A stretch of 5,260 nucleotides of DNA from assembly GCA_021819635.1 (NCBI GenBank), contig JAKAQQ010000076.1, positions 1-5,260 on the forward strand. The letters are read 5' to 3'. The translations under genes were made by a program, and so were the position numbers. Below are positions 1-5,260 of the stretch, piece by piece (the stretch's first letter is position 1; every line of letters starts with the position of its first letter). The DNA is from Pseudomonadota bacterium. Lineage in GTDB: Bacteria > Pseudomonadota > Gammaproteobacteria > JAKAQQ01. Below the pieces are notes generated by a model. That model saw only the letters and a list, made by a program, of their open reading frames with translations, was not told the origin of the DNA and did no database searches.

Positions 1-20
1 TGGCCGAGTGCCTTCTTTTT

Positions 21-224
21 TTACGAGGGCAGCGTGTCCATGAGCCGCACCACCTCGGCGTCGTGTTCCGCCCACTGCTGGTCGCTGTAGTAAATGAGGG
101 CCTGGTCGCGTTCGTAGACACTCAGGGCCGCGCCCAGGAACTGGGCGAGGATGAGACCGACCGCAAGAACGAGAATGAGCCGACCGAAGAGAGAGGAGGG
201 CAGGAGCGCCGCAAGACGGTTCAT
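21..224 (-). CDS. N-terminal fragment of a sensor histidine kinase, ended by an early TAA
   Basis: The frame gives 67 residues. A short basic N-terminus is followed by one strong membrane segment (about residues 12-36, starting LFGRLILVLAVG), then a charged stretch ending in VVRLMDTLPS. This matches the start of EnvZ-like two-component sensor kinases: a first transmembrane helix followed by the start of a periplasmic sensor loop. No HAMP, H-box or ATPase domain is present, because a TAA stops the frame at 21-23. A family member normally runs to about 430-480 residues. Downstream of the stop the same frame stays open to the window edge (K K K A L G), so a single substitution turning a sense codon into TAA would explain it. 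The ATG overlaps the regulator's TGA (ATGA, 221-224), indicating translational coupling and no separate ribosome site. The kinase identity rests on context plus the N-terminal pattern. The product as it stands could be a pseudogene remnant, a split sensor or a sequence error. Confidence 0.6.
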   Translation of the reverse strand: MNRLAALLPSSLFGRLILVLAVGLILAQFLGAALSVYERDQALIYYSDQQWAEHDAEVVRLMDTLPS

Positions 225-952
225 GGATCGTGTTCGACGCCGGTGGCCAGGAGATAGCCTTGCCCGCGGACGGCCTGCAGAAGTCTCGGATCGCGGCCGT
301 CGTCCCCGAGACGGCGACGCAGTCGGCTGACCTGCACGTCGAGGCTCCTGTCGTAGGGCGTGGGTGTCCGTGCGTGCACCATGGCCGAAAGCTGGTCGCG
401 CCCGAGGACGGTGCCCGGGTGCTGGAGGAACGCGTGAAGAAGCCGGTATTCCGTCCCGGTGAGGCTGACCAGTGTCCCGTCGGTGCTCCGCAGCTCGCGG
501 CGCAGGGTGTCCAGAGTCCAGCCCGCAAAACGATAGACACGCGCCGGATCGCCCGGCCCGTTCTCAGGATACGCGCGCGCGCGCCGGAGGATGCTCTGGA
601 CGCGGGCTCTCAACTCGTCGGGGTGGAACGGCTTGACGAGGTAGTCGTCGGCTCCGAGATCGAGGCCGCGGATCCGGTCCTCGTCCTCGCCTCGGGCCGT
701 GAGCATGAGAATCGGCAGCCGCGAGCGGGCCCGGACGGCGCGGCAGAGACTGAACCCGTCTTCCCCGGGCAGCATGAGGTCCAGAACGACGAGATCAATG
801 CCGGGACGTTCGCCACGGGCGAGGAGGTCGTGGAGCAGAGAGCCGTTCGCCGCGGTCGTGACCCGGTAGCCGTGCTTTTGAAGGTAGGCCTGGAGAAGCA
901 GGCGGATGTCGGCGTCGTCGTCGACCACCAGGATGTGATCGGCTCGGCTCAT
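221..952 (-). CDS. OmpR/PhoB-family response regulator
   Basis: This is a complete 243-residue cytoplasmic transcription factor. The receiver domain spans about residues 5-123. It has the acidic pair D11/D12 (VVDDD), phosphoacceptor D58 in LDLMLPGEDG, switch residue T85, aromatic Y104 and invariant K107 in KPF. A linker (124-140) leads to a C-terminal winged-helix DNA-binding domain (about 141-238). That domain carries the recognition-helix pattern DRSLDVQVSRLRRRL (201-215) and the wing motif VRGQGYLL (228-235). Length and motifs are typical, and the closest resemblance I recognise is to OmpR itself (the LDLMLPGEDG block, and TLDTLRREL in the effector domain). The ATG at 952 is preceded by GGGAG (964-968), with 11 nt from GGAG to the ATG. 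That is slightly long but the only reasonable site. The gene is first in a leftward operon with the sensor fragment. It is divergent from the efflux genes, so autoregulation and control of the pump from the shared gap are likely (inference). The exact subfamily and signal are unknown. Confidence 0.96.
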   Translation of the reverse strand: MSRADHILVVDDDADIRLLLQAYLQKHGYRVTTAANGSLLHDLLARGERPGIDLVVLDLMLPGEDGFSLCRAVRARSRLPILMLTARGEDEDRIRGLDLGADDYLVKPFHPDELRARVQSILRRARAYPENGPGDPARVYRFAGWTLDTLRRELRSTDGTLVSLTGTEYRLLHAFLQHPGTVLGRDQLSAMVHARTPTPYDRSLDVQVSRLRRRLGDDGRDPRLLQAVRGQGYLLATGVEHDP

Positions 953-1041
953 GTGTCGTGGATCTCCCGATGCAGGCCCGGGCCCGATCGCGTGTGTACC
1001 CCGGATGAGGATAGTGCGGGCGAGCGTCTTTTGAACGCCGG

Positions 1042-1056
1042 GTTACAAAGTGTAAC
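1042..1056. promoter_or_regulatory. Candidate operator for the response regulator (perfect inverted repeat)
   Basis: The sequence reads GTTACA-AAG-TGTAAC, with perfect 6-bp arms and a 3-nt spacer. Outer arms CGCC (1036-1039) and GGCG (1058-1061) extend it with small mismatches. It is an AT-rich island in a GC-rich gap, in the space shared by the regulator and efflux promoters. OmpR-family regulators often bind TTACA/GTAAC-like half-sites, though commonly as direct repeats, so binding by the neighbouring regulator is inference. If the -10 lies at 1085-1090, the repeat centre falls near -48, a position suited to an activator contacting RNA polymerase. Confidence 0.5.
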
Positions 1057-1081
1057 AGGCGCTTTTCCTCCTCCTCTCCTG

Positions 1082-1097
1082 GGGCATACTAATGCCC
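1082..1097 (+). promoter_or_regulatory. Palindrome overlapping a candidate -10 of the efflux promoter
   Basis: GGGCAT-ACTA-ATGCCC is a perfect inverted repeat with 6-bp arms and a 4-nt spacer. Inside it, CATACT (1085-1090) matches the sigma-70 -10 consensus at four of six positions. No good -35 hexamer lies 17 nt upstream (CTTTTC at 1062-1067), consistent with a promoter needing an activator at the upstream repeat. A start of transcription near 1097 would place the 5' end right at the foot of the following stem. The palindrome may instead be a second regulator site. Evidence is pattern only. Confidence 0.3.
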
Positions 1098-1191
1098 GTA
1101 CCGCAGGGGCGGAGTCAACGTTGCCGTCCCAACGGGGTCCTCAGGGACCCATCCTCCCCCTCCGCCCCTGCCGGTACCTTTGGGGGCGGAG
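1098..1191 (+). ncRNA. Structured 5' leader with a three-way junction and a competing SD-masking hairpin
   Basis: A long stem pairs 1098-1114 with 1160-1177: 17 base pairs, mostly G-C, with one bulged C on the right arm. It encloses two adjacent hairpins, 1119-1134 (CGTTG/CAACG, 6-nt loop) and 1135-1150 (GGGTCC/GGACCC, loop TCAG), giving a three-way junction. The nonamer GGGGCGGAG occurs twice, in the left arm (1106-1114) and at the probable ribosome site (1183-1191). The right arm CTCCGCCCC (1160-1168) is perfectly complementary to both. Two exclusive folds are therefore possible: junction formed with the ribosome site free, or a 9-bp hairpin (loop 1169-1182) hiding it. No U-tract follows, so an intrinsic terminator is unlikely. 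I do not recognise the conserved core of any known riboswitch class. A REP-like or MITE-like palindromic DNA repeat is the main alternative. Confidence 0.45.
1183..1191 (+). promoter_or_regulatory. Probable Shine-Dalgarno region of the adaptor gene
   Basis: GGGGCGGAG contains GGAG (1188-1191), 14 nt before the ATG at 1206, which is a longer gap than usual. No nearer purine-rich site exists, and no alternative ATG, GTG or TTG lies closer in frame. The same nonamer is repeated at 1106-1114, and its exact complement lies at 1160-1168, so access to it may depend on folding of the leader. Confidence 0.4.
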
Positions 1192-1205
1192 CACGCCTTC
1201 CTGAC

Positions 1206-2342
1206 ATGGCCTCCGAATCTCACCCTTCCGTTGCTCCCCACCGCCGCCTGTTTATGGCGGCCGGTCTTGTGCTCGTTCTGGTGACCGTGGGGTATTTCGC
1301 GTTCGGGCGGGACATCATCCCGGCGTCGGCGCGGGCCCGTGTGGCGCCGCCGCCGGTCTACGTTATCGGCGCGCGCATCGTTCGGCGGTCCATGCCCCTC
1401 TGGTTCAAGGCCGTCGGTCAGGCGCAGTCCGAACACAGCGTCCGTATCACGCCCCAGGTCGGCGGGCTTCTCACGCACGTCTACTTCCATCAGGGGCAAT
1501 ACGTGCGTCGGGGGCAACCGCTCTTCGAGATCAACCCGGCGCCCTACCGGGCCGCGGTGGACCAGGCCCGGGCCGCCTATCTCGCCGCCGCCGCGCAGGT
1601 CGGCCGTGACGCCAAGCTCGTTCCCCGGGGTTTCATTGCCCCCCAGACCTACATCGCCGCGAAAGCCACCGCCGCGCAGGACAAGGCGCTTCTTGCCCAG
1701 GCCGAGATCAACCTCGGGTACACCCTCCTCCGTTCGCCCATCAACGGCTTGGCGGGCGAGATCATGGTGCGGGCGGGCAACGTGGTCGGGCCGGCGGGCT
1801 CCACTCCGCTGGTGACCATCAATCAGATGTCGCCGATTCTCGTGTCCTTCCAGCTGCCCCAGCGCGACCTGCACGCGGTGCTCCACGACCGCCGCAAACA
1901 CACGATCCTGGTCGATGTTCTGCGCGAGTCGGTCAAGGATCCGCTCGGGATGGGCCCCTTGGTGTTCATCGACAACACGGTCAACACGTCCGCCGGCACG
2001 TTCCTCGCCATGGCGCGCGTCCCGAATCTTCCCGTGCGCCTCTGGCCCGGCGAGTACGTCGCCGTCCGCGTGATTCTGACCGTCCAGCGCGGAGCGCTCG
2101 TGGTGCTGCAGAGCGCGGTTCAGCCCGGGCAAGGCGGTGATTTTGTCTACGTCGTGGCGCACGGCCACGCCACGATCGTGCCCGTGACCGAGAGCCGCCA
2201 GATCGGACGCTACGCGGTGTTGGCCCAAGGCCCCCCGGCCGGAACGCTGGTCGTGGCCCACGTGCCGCGCCGGATGCGCGACGGTGTGAGTGTCAGCGTG
2301 GAAAAAATCCTTCCGCCCCCCCCTCCACGGCCGTGGTCGTGA
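1206..2342 (+). CDS. RND efflux periplasmic adaptor (membrane fusion protein, AcrA/MdtA type)
   Basis: This is a complete 378-residue protein that links an RND pump to a TolC-like outer-membrane channel. An N-terminal membrane anchor lies at about residues 14-33, with no lipobox cysteine. The first lipoyl half-motif is at 76-112 (VGGLLTHVYFHQGQYVRRGQPLFEI). A short helical hairpin (about 113-170) follows, then the second lipoyl half (172-206, SPINGLAGEIMVRAGNVV), the beta-barrel (about 207-292, with IDNTVNTSAGTF and RLWPGEYVAV) and the membrane-proximal domain (about 293-368). The tip of the hairpin reads R134-x3-L138-x6-A145, where the AcrA-type docking motif has Ser at the last place. The C-terminus is a proline run from a C8 tract. 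An in-frame ATG at 1092 would add 38 residues, but these are low-complexity, overlap the leader structure and displace the signal anchor, so 1206 is preferred. The gene is first in an operon with the pump. Confidence 0.93.
   Translation: MASESHPSVAPHRRLFMAAGLVLVLVTVGYFAFGRDIIPASARARVAPPPVYVIGARIVRRSMPLWFKAVGQAQSEHSVRITPQVGGLLTHVYFHQGQYVRRGQPLFEINPAPYRAAVDQARAAYLAAAAQVGRDAKLVPRGFIAPQTYIAAKATAAQDKALLAQAEINLGYTLLRSPINGLAGEIMVRAGNVVGPAGSTPLVTINQMSPILVSFQLPQRDLHAVLHDRRKHTILVDVLRESVKDPLGMGPLVFIDNTVNTSAGTFLAMARVPNLPVRLWPGEYVAVRVILTVQRGALVVLQSAVQPGQGGDFVYVVAHGHATIVPVTESRQIGRYAVLAQGPPAGTLVVAHVPRRMRDGVSVSVEKILPPPPPRPWS
2316..2323 (+). repeat. C8 homopolymer at the end of the adaptor gene
   Basis: Eight consecutive C residues encode part of the terminal Pro run of the adaptor. 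Loss of one C would move translation past the TGA at 2340-2342 into the frame of the 25-codon ORF, ending at the TGA at 2422-2424 that overlaps the pump start. It could be a slippage site or a sequencing-error hotspot. Confidence 0.6.
2325..2336. repeat. Perfect 12-bp palindrome
   Basis: CCACGGCCGTGG is fully self-complementary. It lies in the last codons of the adaptor gene, directly after the C8 run. It has no loop and no following T-tract, so it is not a terminator. Its role is unknown, and it may simply reflect high GC content. Confidence 0.45.
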
Positions 2343-2346
2343 CGCA

Positions 2347-2424
2347 ATGACGGCTCCGTCCACGGGATTCCGGCTCGGGGTCTTCCGGGAGATGCCAAGA
2401 CTCGATCCCGTGTGCCCGTCGTGA
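2347..2424 (+). CDS. Possible 25-residue coupling ORF between adaptor and pump
   Basis: An ATG 4 nt after the adaptor's TGA opens a 25-codon frame that fills the whole gap. It ends in a TGA overlapping the pump's GTG start (GTGA, 2421-2424). The peptide begins MTAPSTGFRL and ends PRLDPVCPS, with no membrane segment or domain I recognise. No clear Shine-Dalgarno site precedes it, so translation would rely on ribosomes finishing the adaptor. The pump gene also lacks a good ribosome site, which makes coupling through this ORF attractive. Chance is quite possible at this length. The frame could equally be the true C-terminus of the adaptor if the C8 run at 2316-2323 is one base too long. Confidence 0.25.
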   Translation: MTAPSTGFRLGVFREMPRLDPVCPS

Positions 2425-5260
2425 AAACCAATCCTTCGGCCCTCTTCATCCACCGTCCCGTCATGACGACGGTCGTGATGAGCGCACTGCTGGTCTTTGG
2501 GCTTGTCGCCTACCGGTCCCTGCCGGTCAGCGAGCTGCCGAACGTCAACTTCCCTACGATCTACGTCGACGCGGGGCTGCCCGGCGCCAGTCCCCAGACC
2601 ATGGCGGCGACGGTGGCCACCCCACTCGAGCGGCAATTTTCGAGCATCGAGGGCTTGCGCTCGATGAGCTCGCAGAGCGCGATGGGCAACACGTTCGTCA
2701 CGCTTCAGTTCGATCTTTCCCGCAACATCAACGACGCGGCCATGGACGTCCAGGCGGCCATTGCGCAGGCGGCGGGCCGGCTGCCCCCGGACATGCCCCA
2801 GCCACCGACGCTGTTCAAGGCCAATCCGACCGCCTCGCCGATCGTGTTCCTGGGATTGACGGCCCGGCACATTCCGATGACGGTGCTCGACAAGTACGCC
2901 GAGACGCGGGTGGCGGAACGGATCTCGATGATTTCCGGGGTGGCCCAGGTCAATGTGTTCGGGGGGCAAACCTACGCCGTCCGCCTCGAGATGAATCCCT
3001 ACGCGTTGGCGGCCCGCGGGCTCACGCTCGTCCAAGTGGCGAACGCCGTGCGGGCGGCCAACTCCAATCTCCCGGCCGGCACCCTCTACGGCCGCACCAC
3101 GACGTACACCGTGCTGGCCAACGGACAGCTTCGGACCGCGCGGCAGTACGCGCACATCATTGTGGCGTATCAGAACGGGGCCCCGATCTATCTCTCCAGC
3201 ATCGGACGGGCCGTCGCCAGCGTGGCCGCCAACAAGCAGGTGACTCGCTTTTTTAACAAGACCTACGATCACGGGGCCCTTCGACCCTCCATCCTGCTGG
3301 CGGTCCAACGCCAGCCCAATTCGAACGCCGTGGCGATTTCGCGTGCGATCAACAGGCTGCTCCCCACGCTGAGCAAGGAAGCGCCGGGTGGGGCGCGGCT
3401 GCAGATGTTTCACGATCACGCCGCGTACGTCTTGGCCTCGATCCACGAGGTCCAGGCCACGTTGATCGTCGCCATCGTTCTGGTCGTGGCGGTTATCTTT
3501 TTCTTTCTCCGCGACATTCGCGCCACCCTAATCTCGGCGTTGGCGTTGCCGCTTTCGATCATCGGCACGTTCGCGATCATGAAGTTGGCCGGCTTCAGTC
3601 TCGACAACCTTTCGCTCATGGCCCTGACCTTGGCCGTAGGCTTCGTCGTCGACGACGCGGTCGTCGTGCTCGAGAACATCGTGCGTCACCGTGAGGCGGG
3701 CGAGCCCGGCATGAAAGCCGCGCTCCTCGGCAGCCAGGAAATTGCCTTTACCGTTGTGTCGATGACGCTTTCCCTGGTGGCCGTTTTTCTGCCCATTCTT
3801 CTGCTCGGGGGGATGCTGGGTCGCCTCTTCCGTGAATTCGCATTGACCGTGGCCTTCGCGATCCTGATCTCGGGCCTCGTGTCGCTCACGCTCACCCCCA
3901 TGCTCTGCAGCCGCTTTCTGCGCGAGACGAACAAGGAAGGACGTCTTTACCGGATTCTTGAAACACTGTTCGAGTCGGCGCGCGGCGCCTACGTCCGCAG
4001 TCTCCGCTGGGCGGTCACCCATTGGCGCCTGATGCTCGTCGTGGCCGCCGGGACGCTGGCCTTGACGATCTATCTCTTTGCGATCGTGCCCAAAGGGTTC
4101 ATCCCGACCGAAGACACAGGGTTGGTGATTGCCTCCGTCGAGGCTCCCGAGGGGATCACGTTCCATCAGCTCCGGCATCTTCAGGATCGGGTGGCGCGTA
4201 TCGTGCGCGCCAACCCCGCCGTGGCCCGGGCCATCTCCGCCGTCGGGCAGGGCCGCGGCGGCGCCGCCGGAGGCAACGTCGGCCGCCTGTTCATCATGCT
4301 CCAGCCGATGAGCAAACGCCAGGAGAGCGCCGCGACGGTCATCGCTCAACTGCGGCGCGCGCTCGCGAAAGTGCATCAGGTCAACGTCTACTTCCGGATG
4401 CCGTCGGCCATCAACGTGGGAACGCTCGGAGGCAACGCCGGTTACCAGTACGTCCTGCAAGGGGTCAGCATCCGCAAGCTTGATCGGGCGGCGACGGCTT
4501 TCCTGCCGAAACTCCGCGCTCTCCCCGGCCTCGAAGACGTGAGCAGCGATCTCGAAATCAACAATCCCGAACTCAAGGTCCACATCCTCCGGCGTCGGGC
4601 CGCGGCGCTCGGGGTGACCCCGCAGGCGATCCAGCAAACGCTCTACGAGGCCTACGGAGGCAATTACGTGAGCCTCATCTACGGGGCGACGAACGAATAC
4701 CAGGTCATCATGGAGCTCGCGCCCCGTTACCAGCGCAATCTCGATGCCCTCAACGCGCTCTACGTTCCGACCGACGGCGGCGGCATCGTGCCGCTCACGA
4801 GCGTGGCCCGGGTCCGTCCGAGCGTGGGACCGCTCCAGATCGATCACTACGAGCAGCTTCCCTCGGTCACGTTCTCGTTCAACCTCGCGCCGGGGGTTTC
4901 CTTGGGACGGGCCACCGCCCGTATCAGCCGGCTGGCCGCCCGTGTTCTTCCGGCGGGGATCGACGGCACGTTTGCCGGCAACGCCAAGGCATTCCAGAAG
5001 TCGCTGGTCTTGCTTCCGCTCCTCCTGCTGGTCACGATTCTGGTCATCTACATGGTGCTTGCGATTCTTTACGAGCACTTCATTCACCCACTGACGATTC
5101 TGACGGCGCTGCCCTTGGCGATCATGGGGGCCCTTCTGACCCTCTTGATGTTTCACGAACATCTGGACATCTACAGCTTCGTCGGTCTCATCATGCTGGT
5201 GGGTTTGGTGAAAAAAAACGGCATCATCATGGTCGACTTTGCGATCGAGCGGCGTCGCGC
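2421..5260 (+). CDS. RND efflux transporter, HAE1 family (3' end beyond window)
   Basis: This is the inner-membrane proton-driven pump of a tripartite efflux system; 946 codons are visible out of about 1030-1050 expected. The order fits AcrB/MdtB relatives: TM1 (about 11-30); first porter loop (about 31-340, with PLERQFSSIEGLRSMSS and QFDLSRNINDAAMDVQAAI); TM2-TM6 (about 345-490); TM7 (about 537-556); second porter loop (about 557-860); TM8-TM10 (from about 861). The proton-relay aspartates are D411/D412 in TM4 (GFVVDDAVVVLEN). The matching TM10 lysine is K932 in LVKKNGIIMVDFA, so the pump looks functional. The start is probably GTG 2421 (MKTNPSALFIHRPVMTT), matching the family N-terminus. 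GTG 2412 or ATG 2463 are alternatives, the latter cutting into TM1. No good Shine-Dalgarno site lies nearby. The frame is open to the window end. The substrate cannot be told from the sequence. Confidence 0.95.
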   Translation, partial: MKTNPSALFIHRPVMTTVVMSALLVFGLVAYRSLPVSELPNVNFPTIYVDAGLPGASPQTMAATVATPLERQFSSIEGLRSMSSQSAMGNTFVTLQFDLSRNINDAAMDVQAAIAQAAGRLPPDMPQPPTLFKANPTASPIVFLGLTARHIPMTVLDKYAETRVAERISMISGVAQVNVFGGQTYAVRLEMNPYALAARGLTLVQVANAVRAANSNLPAGTLYGRTTTYTVLANGQLRTARQYAHIIVAYQNGAPIYLSSIGRAVASVAANKQVTRFFNKTYDHGALRPSILLAVQRQPNSNAVAISRAINRLLPTLSKEAPGGARLQMFHDHAAYVLASIHEVQATLIVAIVLVVAVIFFFLRDIRATLISALALPLSIIGTFAIMKLAGFSLDNLSLMALTLAVGFVVDDAVVVLENIVRHREAGEPGMKAALLGSQEIAFTVVSMTLSLVAVFLPILLLGGMLGRLFREFALTVAFAILISGLVSLTLTPMLCSRFLRETNKEGRLYRILETLFESARGAYVRSLRWAVTHWRLMLVVAAGTLALTIYLFAIVPKGFIPTEDTGLVIASVEAPEGITFHQLRHLQDRVARIVRANPAVARAISAVGQGRGGAAGGNVGRLFIMLQPMSKRQESAATVIAQLRRALAKVHQVNVYFRMPSAINVGTLGGNAGYQYVLQGVSIRKLDRAATAFLPKLRALPGLEDVSSDLEINNPELKVHILRRRAAALGVTPQAIQQTLYEAYGGNYVSLIYGATNEYQVIMELAPRYQRNLDALNALYVPTDGGGIVPLTSVARVRPSVGPLQIDHYEQLPSVTFSFNLAPGVSLGRATARISRLAARVLPAGIDGTFAGNAKAFQKSLVLLPLLLLVTILVIYMVLAILYEHFIHPLTILTALPLAIMGALLTLLMFHEHLDIYSFVGLIMLVGLVKKNGIIMVDFAIERRR

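Noticed and set aside
13..23. Programmed frameshift at the A7G run (A AAA AAG on the minus strand) rescuing the kinase
   Set aside because: The TAA is formed by the T before the run plus its first two A residues, so ribosomes stop before decoding the slippery bases. Length changes in the run would not remove the stop.
975..984. GGCCCGGGCC palindrome upstream of the regulator
   Set aside because: It is short and pure GC, so likely chance in a GC-rich gap, with no supporting context.
1064..1084. Strong Shine-Dalgarno-like purine tract on the minus strand (AGGAGGAGG) suggesting a leader gene before the regulator
   Set aside because: No ATG, GTG or TTG at suitable spacing opens a usable frame: the nearest TTG is followed at once by TAA. 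On the plus strand it is just a pyrimidine tract.
1098..1185. Intrinsic terminator formed by the GC-rich stem
   Set aside because: No T-tract follows on either strand, and no gene ends just upstream in either direction.
230..1204. A 324-codon plus-strand frame antisense to the response regulator
   Set aside because: It shadows a regulator with a full set of receiver and DNA-binding motifs, and no recognisable protein appears in this frame.
1092..1205. A 38-residue N-terminal extension of the adaptor from ATG 1092
   Set aside because: No Shine-Dalgarno site precedes it, the residues are low-complexity, the membrane anchor would be pushed far inside the protein, and the region is better explained as structured leader. 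It is not fully excluded.
1089..3446. A 785-codon open frame on the minus strand, antisense to the adaptor and pump genes
   Set aside because: Its translation is Arg/His/Gly-rich low-complexity sequence with no domain. It is opposite two clearly recognised genes, and long antisense frames are expected at this GC content.
3528..5162. A 544-codon open frame on the minus strand, antisense to the pump
   Set aside because: The composition is biased (Arg, Asp, His, Glu) with no motif, and the plus strand has a continuous RND protein with all key motifs.

Overview
The window looks like part of a high-GC, Gram-negative chromosome. It holds a tripartite RND efflux system transcribed rightward and, divergently, a two-component regulatory pair transcribed leftward. 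The organism is probably a proteobacterium. I infer this from the OmpR-type regulator, the periplasmic adaptor and the HAE1-type RND pump, all of which need a double membrane. I cannot name a genus.

Layout, left to right. On the minus strand, 221-952 encodes a complete OmpR/PhoB-family response regulator. It is followed, with a 4-nt ATGA overlap, by the first 67 codons of an EnvZ-like sensor histidine kinase (21-224). The kinase frame stops at a TAA just past its first membrane segment, long before any HAMP, dimerisation or ATPase domain, so the kinase appears broken or split. The gap 953-1205 separates the regulator from the rightward genes. It contains a perfect inverted repeat (GTTACA-AAG-TGTAAC, 1042-1056), a second palindrome around a plausible -10 (1082-1097), and a striking GC-rich nested inverted repeat (1098-1177) that folds as a three-way junction. 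The right arm of that junction is also perfectly complementary over 9 nt to the region containing the adaptor gene's Shine-Dalgarno sequence (1183-1191).

On the plus strand, 1206-2342 encodes a complete membrane fusion protein (periplasmic adaptor). From 2421 past the window end runs an HAE1-type RND inner-membrane transporter, lacking only roughly its last 80-110 residues here. A 25-codon open frame (2347-2424) sits in the 78-nt gap between them. Its stop overlaps the transporter's GTG start as GTGA.

How it fits together (inference). The kinase/regulator pair would sense an envelope or drug stress. The regulator probably binds the 1042-1056 palindrome and controls the divergent adaptor-pump operon. 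The adaptor bridges the pump to a TolC-like outer-membrane channel, which is not in this window. The most interesting unexplained element is the structured leader before the adaptor, which has the architecture expected of a translational RNA switch. The adaptor's docking hairpin also appears shortened by one heptad per helix compared with AcrA/MdtA as I remember them.
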